A stretch of DNA of 60,956 nt from the NCBI GenBank assembly GCA_937770485.1, contig CALJHX010000040.1, positions 1 to 60,956 on the forward strand, in the 5' to 3' direction. Shown one piece after another: positions 54,502 to 60,956 of this stretch. The DNA is from an uncultured Verrucomicrobiae bacterium. GTDB lineage: Bacteria; Verrucomicrobiota; Verrucomicrobiia; Limisphaerales; UBA1096. Numbering within the stretch: position 1 is the first letter of the stretch; each line of letters begins with the position of its first letter. The notes beneath the pieces were generated by a model, which worked only from the letters and a program-made list of their open reading frames with translations, made no database searches and was not told the origin of the DNA. A program made the translations under genes and the position numbers.

Positions 54502-55170
54502 TCAGGGTTTGGCGAAGAGACGGCCGAAGAGTTTGTTGAGCAGCACCTTCCACGTGACCTTGGTGGCAATGCGGTCGAAGAGTTGGCGCAGATCGCTGAG
54601 TTTTCCCACGTCCTGCACGGTGTAGCCCTCGATGTTGATGTTAACGTCGCGGGATTTCCCAGCGTCGGCGAGGTTGGTAAATTTCAGCCGCTCCCACGTG
54701 AAGTTCAGGTTGCCGATGGTGAAGTAGAGCGGCGACTCGCCGAGCGTGAACTGGGCCGACGACTTGGCCACGGCGTCCGGCACGGAGATGAGGTTGCGCT
54801 TGCCTCCCTTGGTCTCGACGAGGTTGAATTCGGTAATGCCGATGCGCACCTGCCGGAAGTGCGGCTTGAGCTTGCGGCGCACGTTCATCAATTCCGAGAA
54901 GTCGCAGTCGATGAACAGGTCGTCGATCTTGAGCATCGGCGAGCCGCCGTACTCGGGCAGGTTGTAGATGGTGATGTCGGAGGCGGAGACAGTGGAATTG
55001 AGCGGAAAACCGATCTCGAGTTGGCCAATTTTGGCGTCCATCCCCTGCTCTCGAAACTCGCTGACAATCCACCACTTGGCCAAGGCATCCTTCGTGAGGA
55101 ACAGCCCGATTGCCAAAACAATTAGCAAGATGAGCAGGCGATACGCCCAGCGGAACAAAAACCGCATCAC
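54502..55170 (-). CDS. AsmA-like membrane-anchored protein
   Basis: A 222-residue protein with one N-terminal transmembrane helix (LLILLIVLAIGLFLTKDALA) and a periplasmic part of repeated beta-strands with the pattern seen in AsmA/DUF748-like proteins (IGQLEIGFPLNSTVSASDIT, VRIGITEFNLVETKGGKR). Such proteins help lipid traffic or outer-membrane assembly. This copy is short compared with AsmA. A palindrome copy at 55075 codes for LAK next to the helix. It is just downstream of the Aas-like gene on the same strand. Confidence 0.68.
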   Translation of the reverse strand: MMRFLFRWAYRLLILLIVLAIGLFLTKDALAKWWIVSEFREQGMDAKIGQLEIGFPLNSTVSASDITIYNLPEYGGSPMLKIDDLFIDCDFSELMNVRRKLKPHFRQVRIGITEFNLVETKGGKRNLISVPDAVAKSSAQFTLGESPLYFTIGNLNFTWERLKFTNLADAGKSRDVNINIEGYTVQDVGKLSDLRQLFDRIATKVTWKVLLNKLFGRLFAKP

Positions 55171-55213
55171 ACGGATTTACCAAAAACCGGCCTGTGTGAC
55201 AACGCGAATCACG

Positions 55214-55255
55214 GCTCAAGCACGTCGAGCTTGGCCAAGCTCGACGTGCTTGAGC
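55214..55255. repeat. 42-bp perfect palindrome around a CTTGGCCAAG core
   Basis: The 21-base left arm (55214-55234, starting GCTCAAGCACG) and right arm (55235-55255, ending CGTGCTTGAGC) are exact reverse complements with no spacer. The CTTGGCCAAG core is at 55230-55239. It covers the stop codon and last codons (LKHVELGQARRA) of the Aas-like gene. Transcripts could form a very stable hairpin without a U-tract. Confidence 0.9.
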
Positions 55256-57372
55256 ACCTCGCGGTGGTTCAACTTGCCGGTACCAAGCTTGGGCAACTCG
55301 TCCATCACCCGCAGGTCGCGCGGCACGCAGAGGTTGGTCATCCCCGCCGTGGCGATGGCCCCGCGCACCTCGGTCAGCGACAACCCCGGCTCGTTGGTGA
55401 CAGCGACGAGTTTCTCCCCTTTCTCCGTGTCAGGCAACGCCACCACCACCACTTCGCATTCCTCGCCATGCTGCGGGAACGCGCCCGCCAATGCGTCCTC
55501 CACCGCCGTGAGGCTGACCATCTCGCCGCTCACCTTGGCAAAGCGCTTGGCCCGGCCCCGGACCCAAAAGTAGCCGTCGTCATCGACGTGGATGATGTCA
55601 CCGGTGTCATACCAACCGCCGAGCGCCTGGAACGCCGCGTTGGCGTCGGCGTTGAGATAGCCCTTCATGATGTTCGGGCCGCGGACGAACAGGCGGCCGG
55701 CATCCGCCACGCCGTCGATCGCCTCGAGCTTCCACTCGATGCCCGGCAACAGTCGTCCCACGGAGCCGAATCGATTATCGGCCTTGGTGTTGGCGCAGAT
55801 CGCCGGTGCGCACTCGGTCACCCCATACGCCTCGTTGATGCGTACGCCAAACTTGCGAGCCCATGTGTCGGCCGTGGCCTGCTGCACTTTTTCCGCGCCA
55901 GCGAGCAGGTAGCGCACATTGCGGAAGTCGTACGGATGCGCCTTGCGCGCGTAGCCGTTTAGAAATGTGTTGGTGCTGAGAAACATCGTCGCGTTGGAAT
56001 TGTACACGGCGGTCGGGATCTGCCGGTACTGCAACGGCGAAGGGAACACTGTGGTGCGAATCCCCCGGCACAACGGCAGCAGCGTGCCCACCACCAGACC
56101 GAAGCTGTGAAACATGGGCAGGCAGTTGAAGAGGCTGTCCGTGTCCATCACGTCCACGGCCGAGAACAACTGCCGCAGGTTGGCGAGGATGTTGCGGTGA
56201 GTCAGCTCGACCCCTTTGGGTACGCCCTCCGAGCCGCTGGTAAACAGGATGACCGCCGTCTGGCCGGTTGGGATGCCGAACCGCGACCGGCCAAGCGCGA
56301 ACCGGTGCCTAAGGAGCACACCCAGCTTGGCCAAGCCGGAGATGCGTTTCCGGATGTCCTCGAGATAAATGAACTCGATGCCGGCCGCCTCCATCGGTGC
56401 CACGTCCAGCTTGGCCTTGGCCAGGAACACTCGGGAGGTAATGACCTTTTTCAGCCCGGCCAGCTCCGAGCAAGTGAGCATCAGCGGCACACCGCTAGAG
56501 TAGTTGAGCACAGCCGGGATTTTGCCGATGCGCCACAGGGCAAGCAACGAGATCACCGTGCCGTTCACGTTAGGCAGCAGCATGCCGACCCGCACCTGTT
56601 GGTCATCGAACAACCGCCGGAACTGTCCGCCCAGCACCTCCGCGCCGACCATCACCATCCGGTGACTCAGCGCCTGGCCGGTGACATCCTCTAGCACCAC
56701 CGTGCCGGGACGCTGCCGCGCCCTCGAGGCGATCTCGGTCAGTACGTCACCGTGACCGTGGTCCATCTCCACTTGAAACTGATGCTCGATCATCCGCTCG
56801 CGAAGCCACTGCGTCAGCCGCTCACGCACGTCACTCATGCCGCTGAATTGCCCGACCGGCGGCTGCAACACATCGCCGAAGTGAACGCTCAACCTGGGGA
56901 ACCACTGCTTCCAGCCCGGCTGCCGCGACCAAGGCAGGCGGTGCGCGTTACGCAAGTGGCAGGTGATCACCTTGGCCCCGGTTTTGTGCAGCAGGAAACC
57001 GGTGCCCTCGAAGAGCTTCATCAGGCAGCCGGTCTCCGAGATACGGCCCTCAGCAAACAAAACCAGCCGGCCGCCGCCCTGCAGGAAATTGGCCATCTCC
57101 TTCACGGCGAACGGCGAGGCGTGATCCACCGGGAAGGTGTAGCGGTTCACCATCATGAACCGAAATATCCAGTGGCTGTCCGCCCTCGAGGCCGAGGTGA
57201 CGAAGCGCCAGTCCTCCCCCACGCACAGGCCGAGCAGCCACCAGTCGAACCACGACACGTGGTTGGGGATCAGGAGCACCGGCCCCGGCGTGTCCAGCAC
57301 GCCGCCGCCGTGAATGCGAAGGCGAAACAGGACACGGGCCAGCAGTCGGCTGATGAAGCGGATAAAAAACAT
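55216..57372 (-). CDS. acyltransferase/acyl-AMP ligase (Aas-like)
   Basis: A 718-residue two-domain protein. The N-terminal PlsC-type acyltransferase has NHVSWFDWW near residue 37 (HX4D) and LFAEGRISETG near residue 107. The C-terminal AMP-forming ligase has ILFTSGSEGVPKGVELTHRN near residue 385, NEAYGVTECAPAI, GGWYDTGDI and the lysine motif LPKLGTGKLNHRE. This order is that of Aas, which recycles lysophospholipids by activating and transferring fatty acids at the inner membrane. Residues 210-300 are less conserved. The last codons fall in the 42-bp palindrome. It precedes the AsmA-like gene. Confidence 0.88.
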   Translation of the reverse strand: MFFIRFISRLLARVLFRLRIHGGGVLDTPGPVLLIPNHVSWFDWWLLGLCVGEDWRFVTSASRADSHWIFRFMMVNRYTFPVDHASPFAVKEMANFLQGGGRLVLFAEGRISETGCLMKLFEGTGFLLHKTGAKVITCHLRNAHRLPWSRQPGWKQWFPRLSVHFGDVLQPPVGQFSGMSDVRERLTQWLRERMIEHQFQVEMDHGHGDVLTEIASRARQRPGTVVLEDVTGQALSHRMVMVGAEVLGGQFRRLFDDQQVRVGMLLPNVNGTVISLLALWRIGKIPAVLNYSSGVPLMLTCSELAGLKKVITSRVFLAKAKLDVAPMEAAGIEFIYLEDIRKRISGLAKLGVLLRHRFALGRSRFGIPTGQTAVILFTSGSEGVPKGVELTHRNILANLRQLFSAVDVMDTDSLFNCLPMFHSFGLVVGTLLPLCRGIRTTVFPSPLQYRQIPTAVYNSNATMFLSTNTFLNGYARKAHPYDFRNVRYLLAGAEKVQQATADTWARKFGVRINEAYGVTECAPAICANTKADNRFGSVGRLLPGIEWKLEAIDGVADAGRLFVRGPNIMKGYLNADANAAFQALGGWYDTGDIIHVDDDGYFWVRGRAKRFAKVSGEMVSLTAVEDALAGAFPQHGEECEVVVVALPDTEKGEKLVAVTNEPGLSLTEVRGAIATAGMTNLCVPRDLRVMDELPKLGTGKLNHREVLKHVELGQARRA

Positions 57373-57450
57373 CGGCTCGGGATCGAAAAAACTCCGCCGG
57401 TTGTAGCGGGATCACCGCCAAACAAAAGCCAAAACCTCAGCCAAAGCCTC

Positions 57451-58665
57451 TCACCCCAGCGCCGAAAGCATCCGCTCGCGATCCAGCGGCTGGATCTCGT
57501 TCACGATCCAGTCGCGCATCGACTGGCCAAGCGCGGTGTCCTGCGGATGCGAAACAAACGCCAGCTCGACACCAAGCGCCCTGGCCAGGAGCCGCGCCAT
57601 CACCGGCCACACCACTCCTATGTCTCCCGTGACAGCCAAGCTCTCCTCCAGCCGCGCGAAGCCGGACATCTCCATCCGAAACGGCACCTCGAACTGCTTG
57701 GTCTTGGGTCGGCCAAGGTTAATCGCCTCCTGCACCCCCTTGTCATCCCGCTCGACCTGCCAGACTTTTTCCAGCGCTGGGTCGAGGTCGATCCGGACGA
57801 TCGTCCTGCCCTCGAGCGACCACGTCGGCTGTCCCTCCCACGCAGCCCACATCCCGTGGCCGGTGTGCGTCTCGAACGGCCCGTCGTGAATCTCCTGCGT
57901 CAGCGCCACCGCCGACTCGATGATCACGTCCGCCTCACCGAGCATCCCAGCCAAACGCTTTGAGCGTTCGCTGACTGAAAGACTGTCGCCGATGGCCAAG
58001 CCGACCGCGCCGCCGCCAACGAGTTGCGGAATCGTCACCAACACCGGCAACCCCGCGCGCGCGCCCGCACCGAGCATCGTCCGCTCGTCCACACCCAAGC
58101 CAACCACCTTCTCAAAACTCTCGCCGCGCTCCTTGGCCAAACGAAGCACCACCTCGGCCAAGCGCTCGATGTGAAGTCCCATCGGGTAGCCGAGGTTTCC
58201 CGCAGCCTTGATGACCGACCTGCCCTGCGCTTGGCCAAGCCGCTCGATGAGCCCCTCGTCCAGCGCCAATTCCTCCCCGAGCCTCGCCAGCGCCGGCCCG
58301 GTCATCTCCGTCAACTCGAACGCGCCACCGTGCGGCAACAGCGACTCGGCCACGCCGGCCTCTCGCCCATCCACGCGCTTGACGCAATCCAACACGCCGG
58401 CCATTTCGTGCGCGACAACGGCCGAGCTGGTGGTGACGCCGTCCACGATCCCGACGCGCATCAACTCGGCCACCAGCGTGGTCACGCCCTCGTGAATATT
58501 CGGGCCGCTGCCGGTGACAACGACGACTTTGCCGCCGCGCTGCTTCGCCTCGACGATGCGCCCGACGGCGGACTCGATCCGCTGCAGGGCAACCGGCGGA
58601 AGGCTCTTTTCGAGTTGCTCAACAGCACCCCAATCGGGTGGCAATGGCGGCACGACTTTTTTCAT
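57451..58665 (-). CDS. deoxyhypusine synthase-like protein
   Basis: A 404-residue protein with a Rossmann-type start (VVVVTGSGPNIHEGVTTLVA, then VDGVTTSSAVVAHEMAG). The general order, with a glycine-rich nucleotide-binding start and a later VLVTIPQLVGGGAVGLAIGD and ADVIIESAVALTQEI, is like that of bacterial deoxyhypusine synthase-like proteins, which are often homospermidine synthases or of unknown role. Identity looks low, so this name is tentative. ATG 58665 is chosen because the preceding small frame ends one base before it. A palindrome copy at 58230 codes for LGQA. Confidence 0.5.
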   Translation of the reverse strand: MKKVVPPLPPDWGAVEQLEKSLPPVALQRIESAVGRIVEAKQRGGKVVVVTGSGPNIHEGVTTLVAELMRVGIVDGVTTSSAVVAHEMAGVLDCVKRVDGREAGVAESLLPHGGAFELTEMTGPALARLGEELALDEGLIERLGQAQGRSVIKAAGNLGYPMGLHIERLAEVVLRLAKERGESFEKVVGLGVDERTMLGAGARAGLPVLVTIPQLVGGGAVGLAIGDSLSVSERSKRLAGMLGEADVIIESAVALTQEIHDGPFETHTGHGMWAAWEGQPTWSLEGRTIVRIDLDPALEKVWQVERDDKGVQEAINLGRPKTKQFEVPFRMEMSGFARLEESLAVTGDIGVVWPVMARLLARALGVELAFVSHPQDTALGQSMRDWIVNEIQPLDRERMLSALG

Positions 58666-58666
58666 T

Positions 58667-58873
58667 TCACTTGGGCTTGCGGGCAGTCCTGGCCTTGGCC
58701 GGATACTCCCTCGCCTCGTCGCGCGGCAGGTGGTAGAAAAATCCATACTCCGCGCCGAGCAACAAATCCGGCTTGCCGTCGCCGTCCCAATCGGCGACAG
58801 CAATCTTTCGCCGGCCGCTTTTGCCGGCAGTGCCGGAGGCACAGGTGCAGTGTCCGGATCCATTCCATGACAA
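58667..58873 (-). pseudogene. C-terminal fragment of an FG-GAP/VCBS repeat protein
   Basis: A 68-codon frame whose middle is a single clear FG-GAP/VCBS blade, KIAVADWDGDGKPDLLLG, with the calcium-binding DxDxDG loop, followed by a short tail. The larger protein that should precede it is absent: the first 20 residues are unrelated and a strong terminator lies just upstream. It is therefore a fragment of a secreted beta-propeller protein. Its stop is one base from the start of the next gene. Confidence 0.65.
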
Positions 58874-58898
58874 AAAAACCGGTGGGCGAACCCACCGG
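58871..58898 (-). terminator. rho-independent terminator after the DUF1501 gene
   Basis: On the minus strand an 8-bp perfect stem CCGGTGGG/CCCACCGG with a TTCG loop is followed by seven T. It ends transcription of the DUF1501 gene, whose stop is at 58934. Confidence 0.85.
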
Positions 58899-58915
58899 CT
58901 GATAAATCAGTGCCG

Positions 58916-58925
58916 CTTGGCCAAG
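58916..58925. repeat. intergenic CTTGGCCAAG palindrome
   Basis: A perfect copy in GCTTGGCCAAGCGCCTGGCC, between the DUF1501 stop codon and its terminator. The degenerate second unit (CGCCTGGCC) is like the one at the end of the sialidase-like gene. Confidence 0.7.
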
Positions 58926-58933
58926 CGCCTGGC

Positions 58934-60403
58934 CTATGCGAAGAGCTTGGTGACAGCCCTTGCCTTCACCAATTCGCGCGGCTGGTTGAGGTGATTGTAC
59001 ACGATCGTCTCGGGATCGATCCCGAAGGCGTGATAAATCGTGGCCAGTAATTCGCCTGGGTGCACCGGATCCTCGACTGGCGCCGAGGCGGTTCGGTCTG
59101 ACTTGCCGTGTACATACCCACGCTTGATGCCGCCACCGGCGATGCAAGCAGTGTAGCAGTACGGCCAGTGGTCACGTCCGTCGGCATCATTTCCATTACC
59201 GGAAGTGCTGACACCCTTTAGAGGGCTCCGACCAAACTCGCCCACAGCGATGACCATGGTCTCGTCGAGCATCCCACGTTGATCAAGGTCTGATATCAGG
59301 CCAGACAACCCGCCATCAAGCATCGGTGCGGATTGATCCTTCATGCGCTTGGGCAGACCGCTGTGAACATCCCACGAGTGATTGTCAGAATTGGCCACCT
59401 TGGGCCAAACGACCTCGACCACGCGCGTGCCCGCCTCCACCAGGCGACGGGCCAGCAGGCAGCTTTGGCCGAAGGTGTTCCGGCCATACAAGTTGCGGGT
59501 GGCCTCTGATTCCTGCGCCAGGTCGAAGGCATTTCGCGCGCGGCCGGAGGCGACGAGGTTCAGCGCGCGATCGTAATAGTCGTCCAGCTTGAGATTGGCC
59601 ACGGCCTTGTCGATGTCCGGCGAGGCGTCGTTGATGGCGTCACGCAGGCGGGCGCGGCGGCGCAGGCGCAACTCGAACACGTCGGGACGCATCTTCAAGT
59701 CGTCCGTCTTGATGTTGTCCATCTTGTTCATGTCCATGTCGCCCCCGTCCGGATACAGGTAGTAGGGGTCAAACGACTTGCCAAGGAATCCGGCGGTGCC
59801 GCCCTTGCCGACCACGTTGCTTTCCTGCAGCGGACGCGGCAGCATGACGAACGGCAGCATCGGCTCGGTCGGTGGCTTGAGGCGGATGATCTGCGAGCCG
59901 AAGTTCGGGAAGTCCTTCGGGCTGGGTGGCTCGAGCTGGCCGGACGGACTAACCTTGTCGGTCGTGTAGCCGGTCATCATCTGGTAAATGGCCGCCGTGT
60001 GGTTGAACAGGCCGTTGGGCGTATATCCCATCGAGCGGATCATGGTCATCTTGTCGTTGACCTTGGCCAGCTTGGGCATGATCTCGGTGAAGTTGATGCC
60101 GGGAATCTTAGTTGGGATCGGCTTGAAAATAGAACGCACATTTTCCGGTGCATCCGGTTTTGGATCCCACAAATCAAGATGACTCGGGCCGCCCTGCAAA
60201 TAGCAGAGGATGACGTGCTTGGCCTTGCCCCAGCCGGGGCCACCCACGTGTCCGGCCTGAGCGGCCCGGGCCTGCAGCTTGAACATGTTGGCCAGGCCGA
60301 GGCCCAGCATGCTCGAGCCGCCAATGCGCAGCAGGTCGCGACGGGTCACTTTCAAGTGCGGATCGCACAAGTCCTTTCCGAGTTCTCCGGGTATCGTAAT
60401 CAT
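58934..60403 (-). CDS. DUF1501 domain protein (secreted)
   Basis: A 489-residue protein with a twin-arginine type leader ([19 protein letters not shown]). Family motifs are [19 protein letters not shown] near residue 65, [13 protein letters not shown], and [10 protein letters not shown] with [21 protein letters not shown] near residue 395. Like the copy at 7.9 kb it belongs to the sulfatase/alkaline-phosphatase superfamily but has no known substrate. It follows a DUF1553 gene on the same strand, the usual order for this pair, and is closed by a strong terminator. Confidence 0.9.
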   Translation of the reverse strand: MITIPGELGKDLCDPHLKVTRRDLLRIGGSSMLGLGLANMFKLQARAAQAGHVGGPGWGKAKHVILCYLQGGPSHLDLWDPKPDAPENVRSIFKPIPTKIPGINFTEIMPKLAKVNDKMTMIRSMGYTPNGLFNHTAAIYQMMTGYTTDKVSPSGQLEPPSPKDFPNFGSQIIRLKPPTEPMLPFVMLPRPLQESNVVGKGGTAGFLGKSFDPYYLYPDGGDMDMNKMDNIKTDDLKMRPDVFELRLRRRARLRDAINDASPDIDKAVANLKLDDYYDRALNLVASGRARNAFDLAQESEATRNLYGRNTFGQSCLLARRLVEAGTRVVEVVWPKVANSDNHSWDVHSGLPKRMKDQSAPMLDGGLSGLISDLDQRGMLDETMVIAVGEFGRSPLKGVSTSGNGNDADGRDHWPYCYTACIAGGGIKRGYVHGKSDRTASAPVEDPVHPGELLATIYHAFGIDPETIVYNHLNQPRELVKARAVTKLFA

Positions 60404-60469
60404 GTTTTTTCCTTATATTCTAACTCAAAAGTCTCCGTTTTGGGAAAGCTACCACTTTTTCGCCGCGCG

Positions 60470-60956
60470 TCAACGGTTGAAAAGGAAGGCTGGGCTGTTA
60501 ATCAGCGCCCAGGCAATGTCCTGCGCGGCGGTCAAGCGGATGCTTTCCTGTTGTTTCCCGCTCAAATCCCTAGCACGGCGTAACTCCGCCAGTGTCGGGT
60601 CGATCGTCAACGGTTTCTCGGCCTTGGCCAGCCCTCCTTGAATCCCTTGAGCTTCGGATCCACTGGCCGCGGCTTCTTTGCCTCGGCCAGTTCCTTGTTC
60701 TTGGCCGCAAGATCGTTGTCCACCGACTTAAAATAGTCGGTGATCCGCTTGAGTTGCTCGTCACTCCGCTTGTCCCCAGCGAGCGCTAGGATCACGCCAA
60801 TGTCCGATGGATAGCCGATCTCCACTTTTTCGTCTGTGGTAACGAGCAGCCGGAACTTGCCGATCGAGTGCTTCTTGCTGTTGTAATTCTGGTTGAGCGT
60901 GAAGATCAGCCGCGAGCCGCCCTCGACACCGAACTTCTCCTTCGGAATAAAGATCG
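60470..60956 (-). pseudogene. 3' part of a DUF1549/DUF1553 gene, frameshifted, cut by the window edge
   Basis: From the right window edge the minus strand reads PKEKFGVEGGSRLIFTLNQ, then FRLLVTTDEKVEIGYPSDI and ADKRSDEQL-like sequence, up to LKGFKEG. At about 60632 the frame shifts by one base, and GLAKAEKPLTIDPTLAELRR to IAWALINSPAFLFNR completes the protein and stops at 60470. The C-terminal motif (AQDIAWALINSPAFLFN) is the usual end of DUF1553 proteins. One missing G beside a CTGGCCAAG element explains the break. This is the normal partner of the following DUF1501 gene. Confidence 0.8.

Noticed and set aside
56752..57963. Plus-strand open frame of 403 codons
   Set aside because: It is antisense to the Aas-like and deoxyhypusine-synthase-like genes and His/Gln-rich, as expected from antisense GC-rich codons.

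Overview
The window looks like a chromosome segment of a Gram-negative, free-living member of the Planctomycetes-Verrucomicrobia-Chlamydiae group, most likely a verrucomicrobium. It carries lpxA, an RND efflux system with an outer-membrane factor and a large outer-membrane beta-barrel protein. It also has three sulfatases, two DUF1501 genes, two DUF1549/DUF1553 genes (one cut by the window edge), a DUF1080 gene, a GH140-like hydrolase, an Asp-box sialidase-like protein, and two prepilin-like proteins with the H-X9-DG motif. That mix is typical of marine or particle-degrading verrucomicrobia and planctomycetes. No rRNA, tRNA, CRISPR array or intact insertion sequence was found. Phylum assignment is inference from gene content.

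Layout. 0.6-6.8 kb: M3 peptidase, small membrane protein, thiH, tilS, secreted GH140-like enzyme. 6.9-11.8 kb: fossil DUF1501 5' end, prepilin-like protein, DUF1501 protein, DUF1549/DUF1553 protein. 11.9-13.8 kb: META-domain protein and double-DUF1080 protein. 14.0-23.4 kb: co-directional run tetR, outer-membrane factor, adaptor, RND pump, sulfatase, radC, lpxA. 23.4-28.4 kb: M42 peptidase, a frameshifted prepilin-like gene, panB, moaC and a twice-frameshifted lysine-2,3-aminomutase-like gene. 28.4-35.4 kb: an AT-richer stretch with a sialidase-like gene, a membrane protein / winged-helix regulator / ispH group, two related membrane proteins and four small lipoproteins. 35.4-42.3 kb: sulfatase, AroE-like dehydrogenase, TIM-barrel isomerase-like protein, DUF5069 protein and UvrA-like ATPase, all on the same strand and closely packed. 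42.4-43.1 kb: dead REP-associated (IS200-like) transposase with REP-like hairpins. 43.1-51 kb: dus, two EF-hand proteins (one fused to a secreted PEP/pyruvate-binding ATP-grasp), SRAP, UbiD, sulfatase. 51-61 kb: CBM9/DUF5916 barrel protein, recF, AsmA-like protein, Aas-like acyltransferase/acyl-AMP ligase, deoxyhypusine-synthase-like protein, FG-GAP remnant, DUF1501 and a truncated DUF1553 gene.

The most striking feature is not a gene. A 10-bp perfect palindrome, CTTGGCCAAG, occurs about 34 times by eye, and its 8-bp core TTGGCCAA almost 50 times. Chance expectation for the 10-mer in 61 kb at this base composition is well below one. Most copies lie inside genes and are read as Leu-Ala-Lys or Leu-Gly-Gln. 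The longest interval without one is the AT-richer 28.4-40.0 kb stretch. Sister forms centred on GC sit at gene ends, and one copy is embedded in a perfect 42-bp palindrome at the end of the Aas-like gene. This resembles the highly iterated palindromes (HIP1) of cyanobacteria but with a different sequence.

Several genes carry single-base frameshifts (about 25120, 27800, 28010, 34845, 60632). Three of these lie in or next to a GGCCAAG element. They may be real decay or assembly errors at hairpins.
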